Assembly (NCBI GenBank): GCA_034008185.1
Contig: CM067085.1
Coordinates: 79,596,275-79,660,274, forward strand
Direction of reading: 5' to 3'
Origin: Gorsachius magnificus
Lineage: Eukaryota > Chordata > Aves > Pelecaniformes > Ardeidae
Length of the DNA stretch: 64,000 nt
Shown piece by piece: positions 48,738 through 60,185 of the stretch (positions are counted from its first letter, which is position 1; each line of letters begins with the position of its first letter). A model generated the notes under the pieces. The model made no database searches and was not told where the DNA came from. It worked only from the letters and a program-made list of their open reading frames with translations. Position numbers and translations under genes: made by a program.

Positions 48738-50474
48738 ATGTTTTGTTCTGGGGTGTGCAGATTTTTGGGGTTTGTTTTTGCTGAAGAGGACCAGCAGACA
48801 AGTAATTACCCATTTAAAATCTAAGACGTCGATGTAAAAACTTTAAGTCGCTCTTACTGCAGTTGGAAATTACTGATTAGTAGTGTTGATTACCGCTGCA
48901 GTTTTTCAAAAAGCTTTAAGATTAAGAGACATTCACTGCTCCTCTTCTGTCAGGTGCCTCAAAAGGAAACCATGAGAAGAGACACAATGAAAAACAGCAG
49001 GTAATACCATATGAGGCTCCTTATTAAAAACATAAAATGCCTTTCACTCTTGCTTTTATTAAGTCTACTTTTCAAGCCAAATGAAAGTTAGGTGAGCCGA
49101 TTATAATACAAGTCACGTCTAACTATTTCATTATCCGCGTCCTGCAGCACGATAGCCCACAGAATACCTTTTGAAAGCTCCAGAGTGACGGCAGCAGGTT
49201 GAATATAATGAACAGTGTTACAAATGGGGACATGAGACGACAGGTCTGGTGAAGAAGGAGTCTCCTGGAAACTGTACGGCTGTAATTACTGAGCGCTGGT
49301 GCTGTCTCAGTTGGCTTCGAACAAAGGTAACCGCCTTCAGCAACTTATATTTCCTCAGCCAGCTAAAAATGAAACCAGTCAGAGGCACAAATATTTATGA
49401 TACACAATACATAACCAAAGTCATTGTCTGCTTTTATTACCTTGTTTCTGTTGCAGCTTTGAAGTCTCCCAGATCAACAGCACAAGAGAATTAAACAGCA
49501 AAGCACTGAATTATTTTTGAATTAGACTTCCAAAGCTAGAAATGTTGGAGTCATATTTATAGGAAGATAAAATGCTTTTATTTTGGGGGCACTTTGCTTG
49601 CACGTCACCATTGTTTCTCAATAATTCATTCAGTTTGTTGATCAAGAATCCATCAAGCAGAAGGCAGAGAGAGATGAAACCTTTGCCTCCTTGCACAGGA
49701 GCTGCCCTCAGCAGACACGGACGGAGCAAGAATACTTTTGGTGATGAAGAGAGCATTGGGTGCAGACCACATGGTGCTGTAAGGAGACAGCAAGACTGAG
49801 AAGAAAAGCTCAGGCTAATCCATGTTGTCTCACCTGTGACCTGCTGAATCTCAGAAATGGGCTCACTGGGGCTTGTATTAGCCATACGGCAAGAAAGAAT
49901 CGTAGGGAACAGCAGACAAACATGTCGTAGTTACATAAAAGGGCAGCAAGGTGAGAAAGAATATTCTCTCCGTTGAAGAACATTCTCTCCTCTGTTAGTA
50001 TCTGCATGGCTAACTCCTGCTTCCTTTTCTCTTACCTCTTTTTCCCGGAGAAATCATGAATTCCGAAGATGCATTTCCTAGTGATAACCATTAGGTTGTA
50101 TAAGAGAGAAGACGACAGGACCTATTATATCATTATTCTTCATCTTGATACCATCCTCTTACACGGTCAATTATTTAAGGAAAAAGACCACAAAGCAAAA
50201 ATAGAACAGGTTCACAGAGGTGCAACAAAAAGTACCACAAGTTTGGAAAAAGCTCTTTATAATGAGCAATTAAAAAGGAGGGAAAAGTTAACTAGTGAAG
50301 AGATGAATAAAAGATAACACAATATGACATAAAATATAATGAATGGAATGAGAGAGGGCAGCCAGGTGTGCCTGTGCTGCTGTCTTTTCAATCTTTTCCA
50401 AGATTTTGTGTCACACAGTGCTCCCAATGATATAAGAAGGCAACACATTTTAAAGTGGACAACGTGACATACGA
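48738..50474. other. Unique non-coding stretch
   Basis: No gene or repeat is recognised. The 124-codon minus frame 49511-49885 has no known motif. Confidence 0.55.
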
Positions 50475-51053
50475 AATCATAGAATCTTAGAATGTTTTGG
50501 GTGGGAAGGGACCCCTAGAGGTCACCCAGCCCAACCCCCCTGCAGGAGCAGGGACACCTTGAACCACATCAGGTTGCTCACAGCCCCGGCCAACCTGGCC
50601 TGGAATGGTCCCAGGGATGGGGCCTCTACCACCTCTCCGGGCAACCCCTGCCAGGGTTTCACCACCCTCACTGGAAAGAATTTCTTCCTTAGATCTAGTC
50701 TAAACCTACCCTCTTTTAGTTTCAAGCCATCCCCCCTTGTCCTGTCCCAGCTGGCCCTGCTAAAAAGCTTGTCCCCCCCTTTCCTCTGGGCCCCCTTGAA
50801 GCCCTGAGCGGCCGCACTCAGCTCTGCCCGCAGCCTCCTCTGCTCCAGGCTGAACACCCCCAACTCTCCCAGCCTGGCCTCAGAGCAGAGGGGCTCCAGC
50901 CCTCGGAGCATTTTAGTAGCCCTCCCCTGGCCCCGCTCCAACAGGTCCATGTCCTCCTTGTGCTGAGGGCTCCCGAGCTGGACGCGGGGCTCCAGGGGAG
51001 GTCTCCCCAGAGCAGAGCAGAGGGGCAGAATCACCTCCCTCGACCTGCTGACC
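50475..51053 (-). mobile_element. CR1 LINE 3' part with a long intact ORF2 C-terminus
   Basis: The plus strand opens with AAATCATAGAATCTTAGAAT and GGGTGGGAAGGGACCCC, the reverse complement of a CR1 3' end. The minus strand holds one unbroken frame, 50522-51055, of 177 codons. It starts within the ORF2 C-terminal domain (SRSREVILPLCSAL), runs through FSLEQRRLRAEL and DRTRGDGLKLKEGRFRLDLR, and ends at a stop 40-50 bases before the tail. The lack of indels makes this the best-preserved CR1 in the window. It still lacks the endonuclease and reverse-transcriptase domains, so it cannot move by itself. Its last 35 residues match the fragment at 35585-35766. Confidence 0.95.
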
Positions 51054-52906
51054 ACACAAGTTACTGCAGGATCATTTGGGTTGTATCTGGCAAATCCGGA
51101 ATTTCACTTCATTTGCTGATTACCGGTCATGGTTTACCTTTCACCGTGGAGGAGCAGAGAGTCACCCACAGCGCAGCTCTTGCTCGACTCTCAGGCAGTT
51201 ACGGCTCTGTTGCTGTCACGGTACAAACACGTCAGGAGATGGCGCTCAAAAATTGCCCTGCAGACGCAAAGCAGCAAAGAATGAAGCAGAAGTTGGTTCG
51301 CATGCACGCCTTGGGAAAGAGAAGCCGTTTTGCCACTATCACAACAGGAAAGCTGGAAGAAACGCACCGAACTAAGGACTCGCAAGAAGGTAAAGACAGA
51401 GCAGGGCTCGGATTCTCAACCACGTTTCTACAAACCTGCAAGCCCCCCATTCTCATTTAAGCTTTGCGAACGAGAAATTCATTTGATGATAAAGGGTTTT
51501 TCTCTCCTTTATTGCTCTGTTCTCCCCGAAGAGGTGTAACCGGAGCTACAAGGCAAGCATGCCTTTGTCAGATCAAGCAGCAAACCTGGGGAGAGCCTAG
51601 GGCTATTTTGGGAGTCAAAGCGATAGAATTGCTGAGTCCTATCCTAACAGAGTGGCTGCGGTGGAGTCCTCCCTGGGAGACCCCCAAATGAGGAAAAGTG
51701 GCTACTGGAACCCACGTACGTATGAGATAAGGGAACAGGAGCCAATCTGAAGAGCTGAGTGCTTCAAACAGAAAGCAGGACCAGAACTGGACAGATGCTG
51801 ATGAGATTGCACGTCAGAAGAGCAGGTCAAGTTCACAGGAAGAAGGATGTCACCTAAGCATGGAATAAACCATTACTCCACGGAATAAACCACTACTCTA
51901 ACCACAGACTACACAAGACACAGGTTGGTGGATTACACTGCCCGTGCCGCTGCTGGCTTGCAAGCAGCCATTGCATGCAGCCCCGCACGCAAAAAGGTCT
52001 CCTATGCCACCAATTATATCCTTTCCCAAGAGGCGCCCACACTTTTACCCTGCCGACCACCCAACCAAAGCACTGCAGGACAGAAAAAAAAAAACAAACT
52101 TTGAAATAAGGCAAAGAAAACAGTGACTGTCAGTAAACTGAACACAGCTACATAAAAGCGGAGAAAAGCAAGTCTAACTCTCCATACGTCTTCTCTCCTT
52201 CTTCCCCAGAGGCTCACATCTTACCGTTACTGTAACTGCTGTGCCCTAAAGGCCTCTGCACCGCAACCACGATCCTGCTTTTTTGAAGAGATGCCTGCCC
52301 TCCATCGCACCTATTGCCACATTACGTCCTCCCACAGCTGCCTCAAACGCTTTCCATTCACGGTGTTGGGAACGGGCCATTTCACAAGGAGGGCACGAGT
52401 AAGGCAGCCACCCTCCACCTGGAACACACAAATTAACTGCACTGTAAACTATGTTTGTACCATTAATGCTACCAGCACTACATTTTCTACCGAAGTGTTT
52501 GGTACCACCAGTGGCCCCAGATGCTGAAAACCAAGCCCAGTCGAGACCTGGAATTCCGGTTTCCTTTCCCTCCTGTACAAGCTGTCAACATCCTGCAGGT
52601 CTCAAAAGGTAAATACACCTGAAATATCAACCCATGAATTTTTTAGCATTTTTTAAGCTCCCAAATGATCCATCTTAGCTCGTTGGCATAGCACATTAGG
52701 AACCAATGAGACATGCTTCAATATTTGACATGGGAAGAAGCACGTGCCCAGGGTCGCACAGTGGGCTGGAGTAGAGACCGGCAGAGCTGCTACCCAGCCC
52801 AGGAACCCCTTCAGCAAAGGCCACCTTGCTGCGAGCTGCTTGCCAGACGTGATTTACCCCAAGCCTCAGTGTACTGGGAAGGTAGGATGGGCAAGGACTG
52901 CCTGGG
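51054..52906. other. Unique non-coding stretch
   Basis: No gene is recognised. The plus frame 50960-51460 (166 codons) begins antisense inside the CR1 and runs into this region, so it is probably chance. A 20-bp tandem duplication lies at 51862-51901. Confidence 0.55.
51862..51901. repeat. 20-bp tandem duplication
   Basis: GGAATAAACCATTACTCCAC (51862-51881) is followed by GGAATAAACCACTACTCTAA (51882-51901), 17 of 20 bases identical. Confidence 0.9.
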
Positions 52907-53508
52907 TGGGCTGGGCTTGGCTGGGATAGAGTTAATTTTCTTCACAGTAGCTACTATGAGGCTATGGTTTGGATTTGTGCTGGAAACACTGTTGATAGCA
53001 CAGGGATGGTTTTGTTCCTGCTGAACAGGGCTGACGCAGAGCCAAGGCCTTTTCTGCCTCTCACCTCACCCCACCAGCGATGGGCTGGGGGGGCACAAGG
53101 AGCTGGGAGGGGACACGGCCGGGACAGCTGACCCCAACTGACCCCAGGGGTATCCCACACCATATGACGTCATGCTCAGCATATGTAAAGCTGGGAGAAG
53201 GAGGAAGGGGGGGACATTGAGAGCGATGGCATTTGTCTTCCCAAGTCACCGTTACGCGTGATGGAGCCCTGCTCTCCTGGGGATGGCTGAGCACCCGTCT
53301 GCCTGTGGGAAGCAGGGAATGAATTCCTTGTTTTGCTTTGCTTGCATGTGCGGCTTTTACTTTCCCTATTTGCCTTATTATTGCCTTAATCCCAACCCAT
53401 GAATTTCCTCACTTCTACCCTTCTGATCCTCTTCCTGCATCCCATCGCAGGGGGAATGAGCAAGCAGCCGTGTGGGGCTCGGTTGTCAGCTGGGGTTATA
53501 TCGCGACA
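52907..53508 (+). mobile_element. Solo LTR of an avian endogenous retrovirus (plus strand)
   Basis: It starts TGGGCTGGGC, includes GGGATAGAGTTAATTTTCTT and ends GGTTATATCGCGACA, so it has the TG...CA ends. It is flanked by a perfect 5-bp target-site duplication, CTGGG at 52902-52906 and 53509-53513. The inside follows the same order as the reverse-complement copy at 2233-2775: GTAGCTACTATG, GGGACACGGCCGGGACAGCT, the TGACGTCA block and the CAACCCATGAATT block. No internal viral genes adjoin it, so it is a solo LTR left by recombination between two LTRs. A TATA-like TATGTAAA lies at about 53182, downstream of the CRE. The frames inside (53061-53294 minus, 53338-53616 plus) are not genes. Confidence 0.92.
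53165..53172 (+). promoter_or_regulatory. CRE palindrome in the solo LTR
   Basis: TGACGTCA is the full cAMP-response element core. It sits about 10 bases upstream of the TATA-like TATGTAAA, where an LTR promoter element is expected. The equivalent site in the other LTR is TGACATCA. Confidence 0.6.
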
Positions 53509-56451
53509 CTGGGTCATCAAGTCTACTCTCCTGCCATCAGACAGACATGCCATATAAAACCTACCAACCTCTCAAACTACATCTTAGAACTAGTAGAGGA
53601 GGGGTTTAGGGAGTAGATGAAGGTAAGGTGAGGTACTGTTATTAGACTGAAATCATTGCACCTACAACTGAGAAGTGTTTTTAACCTATGCTATTAACAG
53701 AATATCTGAATTTGCTTTTGCAAAAAAAAAAAATAATAAAATTTGTCTTTCTGCAGAGGCTGTTCAGCTCAACTACAGATAAGCTGTGAGGTGTAGTACA
53801 GCTTCATTCCGAACAGAGACACACCAGCTGATTTCAATCACCAACTCCTAGATAAAATATTCAAATAAGTGAAGTGACAAAGAGGATTGAAAATCTTTTG
53901 CATTCTGATAACAGCGTGTGTCACGGATGGTTACTGAGGGCATTAACAACACGCACACACATGCACCAAGTGATGAAGATTTGAGGGTTTGCTATATATG
54001 ATATGCGAGTTTGTAAATTTTTTCATAAAAGAAAGTCATTAACGGCATTTGCTATGGACTTTGCGGACTATAACGTTTTATATGACTGCCTTATGTGGCG
54101 GGTGAAGGGTTTCTGCCAAATTGGTTCCTAATTGTACCTCATCAAATACAACAAAACCATCTATCACTGAAGTGATGCCTGCTACCGTGTGATTTTCATT
54201 GCGCAAACCATTTTATGGCAGATGTATGGAAAAATGTTGACTGAAAGCAAGAATTCATGTTCCTGATTTGGGTCTTCTGCATTTGTCCTGCATGTAAGAA
54301 GCAGTGAAAGAACTACACAGATAAGGAAATCTCAGCCTGCAACACATTTTTAGCAAAGTTGAAAGCCTTCCCAATCGTGTTCATCGGAAAAAAGAACAGG
54401 GTTCAGAGGCACTGCCTAAAGACGTTAAGCAATCTCTGCACCATACTACTCATGGTAAATATCCACTGGCTGACATTTAAGAGCCCTGGATGACCAGGAG
54501 AGATTGTTCTTAAAATAATGCCTCCAAATTTACTCAGATAAAAGTTTATATCTCTATATTTCTGATCAAAAACTTAGGATGCAATTGGGAATACACGGCC
54601 CGGTAGATTTGTCCTACAAAAAACTGGTACCAGGAAAGCAATTGCAATCATATTTGGAGCCGAAATTTTGAAAGAGGAAAAACAAAGAGAAAAACATAGA
54701 CAATAATTGCTAATGTCAGTCCATTCAGACAGCATTATCTTTTATCTGCAGACTGCCTGTAACGCTCGCAGTAATGACTCGGTAGGCAAGGCAACGAGCA
54801 ATATCCTTTCCAACTTGGTTCTTAGTTAAAGAGTATCCCTTCCTATATGCTACATCACTTACATTGTTCATACTTCTGTTGATATCAAGCGTGTTACGCT
54901 GCCAAGTGTGCTAAAGAATTCAGCATCTGTTACGTATCTTTTCCCTATTTAGGGTAAACAGTATGTATTTATCAAGAACCCCGTCTCTGTTGATTAACCA
55001 CCCTGTTTCTCCCTCCCTTCCCCATTTGCAATTCTCTTCCATAAAATTTCTGCCCAGACTAAATCTCTGCCTGCACACACACCATATGGTACAACGATAT
55101 AAATGAGATGAGACTAAGTTAATTGGTCATATTAGACCGCATGAAACAGATTTTAAGTTCAGTTACGAGCATTTCTGCACCTATGCAGAACACAGAGGCG
55201 TTGCCCGCGCCGTGGAGCAACAGGCTCTTGCAGAAGGAAGTTATCCGTGCACAGAAAAGAGGATTTCTTCCTTCATGAGTTCCCCCCATCCAACCTGCCA
55301 GTTCCCTTCATAAACTGGAGATGAAAGGGAACGGCAGACTTTACTGAAGCGTTTGCTCTATGAAGATGCATTTGTGTCGCTGGAGCGTGCATACCCAAGA
55401 AGAGGCACAGCCGTACCCACAGCTCCAGAGATACGTGAAGGCCTTTCCCCAAGCAAAGCAACGTAAATCTCGAGAGTCCAGCAATCGCATTGCAGTAGCT
55501 TTACCTGCAGATATTAGACCCAGGCTGAGAGACTGCAAACAAGTGCCTTTCTCTGCTTTTCCTGCTGATTTTCTTTAACCACTTGAGTACCTTGGGATGG
55601 AGGGATGCACGCCAGCCCCACCAGCATCGCTCACATGGTTTTACTGTCTGTTAAGTCTACCCCCCTGCCCAAATTCAGCTGAGCATCGCCTGTAACGAAA
55701 TCAGAGGAAAAAGAAATCTGCCAGTTTAATACAGCTTCCAAATCACAGCAGTGCTAACAAGGTATTTTAAAAGAGAAGATTTTCTATCTTTTCGAAGCAA
55801 AGAGCAAATATGAAGTAGTTTTCTAGACAAAGAAAAAAAAATCATAAAAAGAACCCTAATGATACAGCAATAAATAAGAGAAACACAATGCTGCTCTTGA
55901 GCACGGACATAAATTAGATGCTGGTGTGCTCCCTGCTGCTTATGTGTGGTGTTGCTCATCGCTACCATCATTTATACTTGGAAAAAAAAAATTCCCTTTT
56001 AAAAAAAAAAAGGGTATAACTGATTTCAGTGCAAACTCAAAAAGTTGAAGGATGCTAATCACAAACAAAATATTTTCCACTGAGGTCCCTGAGCAACTGG
56101 GAATTCTCAGAGAACGTGACCAAATCCACTCTATGGGGAACCATCAATTTTAGGATTTGTTAACTTCTGCTAATTCTTACAGTGGGCACAGGGGGTTTCC
56201 ATTTCTGTTTACAGTATGCAAAGCATATTAGGAAGGAAGACACTCGCAACTTTTTTTAATGAAACTTCACATGACCCATCACTATTTCTTTTTGCATGGC
56301 TTTAATTCCCAAAATGTAAATATTTCCAGATGAAACTGTCTTCACTTTCCCAAATATTCCTAGATTCCTTTGTACTCCTTGCAAAGTCATTCACACTCGA
56401 TATTTTTGCCTTTCCCCTCGCCACTAGAAGAGGAACCACAAGAGACAGGGG
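53509..56451. other. Unique AT-rich non-coding stretch
   Basis: No gene or interspersed repeat is recognised after the LTR. Short A runs lie near 53722 and 55981-56010. Confidence 0.6.
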
Positions 56452-57192
56452 TTGCAACTCCAAAGCAGAAAGTGGCTCAAGTCACCTGCCCTGGGTGAGC
56501 ACGAGCTGCTTGTGGCTCCATGGGCTGGCTCTGGCCCCTGGAAGGGCCAGGGGACTCCTGGGACCCAGCCCCACAGCCCCAGGTCTCCCCATGGACAGTC
56601 CTCCCTGGACAGATTGGGGCAAACAAGCTTTTCACTATGGGCTTTCCTGCATGAAGTGGGTCGTGAGGAAGCGGAGAGCATCCATCATGGGCTGCTGTTG
56701 GCTCAGGGTTTTTTCTTGGCAAGAAGGGTTAAGACTGTCCCAGCTAGAAAGCCAGAACAAGTCATGCGAGACTGCTGGCAATCTAAGCAGAGGGGGGGAA
56801 AAAAAAAATTCAAAAGGAAAGAAATAAACATAGCTCGCCATGTCAAGTCGTTACCAAGAGAAAGATTTGGGGGTAAAGCAGTGCCTGAACAGGCAAGCTG
56901 GGGACTGCAAGGCAAGGTAGCATCTCCATACCGGGTGTACTGGGGAGAGTGGCTGTACGTGGGCTCCCAGCAAACACCGAGCATCACATCAAAGGCACAC
57001 CTGACTCCACCAGCCATTTTTCCGCCTAATGGGAATAACCTGGAGGACCCCAAATACTGCCTAACAGCTTGGATCAAAGGGGACAGAGAAATATTTGCTG
57101 TACTCCAGCTGAATTGGAGTTTGCTCTACGACAAAGATAAAAGAATATTTGTTTTTCCTCATTATATGAAGCTTTTTCAACAAAATAATTAA
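56452..57192 (+). other. Open reading frame of 246 codons, probably not a gene
   Basis: This is the longest frame outside the CR1 copies. The first half (to about 56800) is Gly/Pro/Ser-rich from GC-rich DNA. The second half is of average composition and ends LYDKDKRIFVFPHYMKLFQQ before the stop. I recognise no domain, signal peptide or repeat. It crosses a GGGGGGGAAAAAAAAA slip-prone tract at about 56792-56808, giving GGKKKFKRK. Other frames over the same DNA are also open for 80-165 codons. A fast-evolving lineage-specific gene, an exon or a retroelement remnant cannot be excluded. Confidence 0.15.
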
Positions 57193-59730
57193 CTGTAGCA
57201 CAACAGAAAGCTTCGCTGGGTAAGAATTTTTAAAGCACGTGTTGAAATCTGACTATTGCACTGAAAAAGAATTTGAAAGGCCATGTAGGAATATGGAGGG
57301 GGAAAAAAAAAAAAAAATGTGAGGCTTTTTTTAGAACTTCATTTTTTTAGTATTTTCTGCCCTCTTAAAAGCATAACCATCAAAGCAAATAAAAGTTTAA
57401 TAAGTAAAAAAACATTTTAAATGAAAAACCATGATTAACTTATTAAGACCCATTAAGTGTATAATTACAAGGATTCTATTACATTAAGATACCAATTTCT
57501 TTAAAGCCAGAAATAATACCTGCTGAAACTTTAATTATTTAAATGAGAAGTTATCTTCTCTGACAAAGATTAAAATCAATTTAATTGCTTCTCTGCTGAT
57601 TGACATGATTCTTGCTGTGAGTCAAGCAACCAAAAAGGGAAATTAATACTGCAGCTGTTAATCAAGTGATATTTGTGCGCTCCATCTTATTATAGCAGGA
57701 GAAATAATAACTGCTGCTTTGGAGAGTTTGTCCACACTATATTTCATAGGATTTTTTTTTGCTTCAAAGAGCACCTTTACTTAATTTGAGTTGCAGGCAT
57801 CTCCAGGTGATGCGCAGCCTGAGAAAATTGTACGTTACATTGTTTGATCCCCTCATAAAAATGGTTCTGCCAAGAGTAAGGTTTGTTTCAAATTAAATTC
57901 ACCCTTGGGTATCTGACTCGCTGGTATGAAATTACGAAGTCACACCAAAAAGAGATAAAAATACAGCTGGAGGAGGGGGTTGCCTATGAATCATAATATA
58001 TTTTCAAGGAAGAAAGCAGGTCAAAAAATCAACAATTTCAGTAAAATTAGAACATGCATCTGAAAACATGTAACAGCTGAGCACGCAGCACAACCCATGG
58101 CTTCTATCTGCTGATTTAAAAATGTTTATCCTTGCAGCGCCTTTGTTAAACCTCTGCACCAAGTGAATATTCAGCAACATCTACAGTCGACAAATTAATG
58201 TATCTGATTGTAAGAAAAATGGTATTGTGAAATATTTATGAGTTCTGAAATACAAACCCGTGTGGTGCCTCATCATCTCTTATCAGCCCTTGTTAACTTT
58301 ACAGATGATGAGAAGCACCAGAATAACTGAGGTTGTCAAAACTAATAGATCTCAGAGGCTCGGCACCGGCACAGTTCAGTTCCATCTACAGTCCATTTTT
58401 GAGAATTTTTAACTCCTTCACTCCTCTTCATTGAGTGGGACTCAATTCCATAACCTGGGCTGGTATTTACTCTTTGCAGCACCGGGTGGCCCATGCGCTG
58501 CCCGAGGTATTCCAGGATGCGCAGGCAGCACTTTGGGGGAAGAACCGTTAATAAAGTGACAGACAAATACCAAGTAGCTCGATTTAAACAAGACCTAAAG
58601 CGCTGTCTGGATCTTACTGGAAACTCTAGGATCCGGAAAGAGCAAAATAAAAGTAAAATTCTTGGAGAAGGGACTACCTTGGGACAACATGCATGTGTTT
58701 GGGGGCTAGAACTGTTTGTAACGCTATTTGTGTGCTTCATGCACTAGCAAGCGTTAAGTGACTCGGTGCGGCGTTAAATGAATGCTTTTAAACTGCAAAA
58801 CTGATCTGAGCTGGGTTTATTTCAAAGAATCAGTGAATGCGAGGAGTCAAATCTCTTTTCCTTCTAAGTTATTTAAGCAATTTCTTTTTTATCTAGCGGG
58901 TACCTGGTCACGTCCAGTCCCTTCTGCAGGCGGCCGTGCCGCTACCCTGACCACCAGCGCATCTTCGGTTTGAGCAGAAGTGGCCGTGACACGTCCCAAA
59001 AGCTGGTTTTTAAGAAAGGAAAGCTTCAGTGGGTTTTGGTATCAGCCTGCAGTAACCAGCCCGCCTGTGTGCCGTGACAGACTCCCAGAGCTCAGATGTG
59101 CTTGAAATTGGAAGCCAGGGGGCCCTATTTAGAAGGGATTTAGGCTCCATTTTAAGATCTTGTACATCAGTGTTCGACATCAGACCTAGTCCCGAGCCTA
59201 TCTTTTGGTTCACTGAGGACAAAACCAAGGCACTGCCTGTCAGGCAGCCCCATTAACCAGCCACCGTTACCGCCTCACTTCTGTTTTATCTCCCTTTCCA
59301 GCAAGCACCAGGGCTCTCCCCAACACTCCGGGATAACCTTGGGAAAATTGTCCCAGTGAGACCCACAGCCAGAGAATTTCACCAAGTAAATAAACACGTT
59401 TGCTTCACCCGTGCCTGTCCTGCAACCCCTGGGATGGGCACCAGGCAGGACCCACACTGGAGAGAGACTGGAAACATTTGGACACAGCGGCGGGGCAGAA
59501 AGGAAACCTAAGACAAGCCACTAAGACTGCAGGTGAGCACAGCGGCATTTCACAGCACGTTTGTTTACTGTTTCATAAATACATAGTTCTAGTACACGGG
59601 AAACTGAACTTGCAAGTCTCCTGGAGGTCCTGCAAGTCACACAGCTCCCCAGGGAGCTGGGGGGAGCAGGGGACTGCCAGACCAAGGTGTGCAAGGCACC
59701 CAGGCTGGGTGATGCACTGATTTTCTGCAG
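57193..59730. other. Unique AT-rich non-coding stretch
   Basis: No gene is recognised. It includes the motif-dense block 57490-57760. The 132-codon minus frame 58342-58740 and the 84-codon plus frame 58493-58747 overlap each other and match nothing known. Confidence 0.55.
57490..57760. promoter_or_regulatory. Candidate conserved non-coding element
   Basis: About 270 bases of even AT-rich sequence, free of simple repeats and transposon text. It is dense in developmental transcription-factor cores: TTTAATTATTTAAAT, CAATTTAATTGC, TGATTGACA (PBX/MEIS-like), CAGCTG E-boxes and GTTAATCAAG. This resembles vertebrate developmental enhancers in texture. Conservation has not been tested. Confidence 0.25.
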
Positions 59731-59790
59731 GAGGTGCCGCAACCCGGCCGACGGCTGTGGGAGGCGCCGCAAGCCGGCCGACAAGGCTGG
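59731..59790. repeat. GC-rich 30-bp tandem duplication
   Basis: GAGGTGCCGCAACCCGGCCG (from 59731) recurs as GAGGCGCCGCAAGCCGGCCG (from 59761). The first 22 bases of the 30-bp unit agree at 20 positions. The last part of each unit differs more. Confidence 0.85.
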
Positions 59791-60185
59791 CTCGCTCCGG
59801 AGCAGCAAAGCGGGGCCTCAGAGAAGAGGTTAAGAAACTCAAGCCGCTATTCAGCAGGGGAACAAAGCCAAGGAATCCAACAGTGGCCTCTGACCAGCAT
59901 CAAAGAAGATTTTCCTGGTCCATTTTGTAACCCGATGAGCGGGGCACCGCCTGCGTCAGACCAGCCTCAGAGGGGGAGGTTGGTGCCACTGAGAAGGACA
60001 GAACATGAGCAAGAGTCACCGTAACCACGCAGGGGAAAATAAATCTGTCATGGAGATGAGAGGAATAACAGTGAGCTTTCACCGCGCCTGGCAACCCCGG
60101 GCGGTTTCTGCACGTGTGCTTGCACACGCCAGCGGGCTCAGAAGGAAGCCTCGGCTGAACGCGGTGCTAGCAGGGGCTCGAAACA
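59731..60185. promoter_or_regulatory. CpG-rich patch
   Basis: By hand count there are 8 CpG in 59731-59790 and about 11 in 60080-60185, against very few in the AT-rich flanks. It could be a small promoter or enhancer CpG patch. The frames across it (for example 59734-60024 plus) are not recognisable. Confidence 0.3.

Noticed and set aside
50960..51460. 166-codon plus frame
   Set aside because: It starts antisense within the CR1 at 50475-51053 and continues into unique DNA, with no recognised domain.
2233..53508. The two LTRs as the ends of one large provirus
   Set aside because: They are in opposite orientation, have different flanking duplications, and lie 50 kb apart with no viral genes between them.
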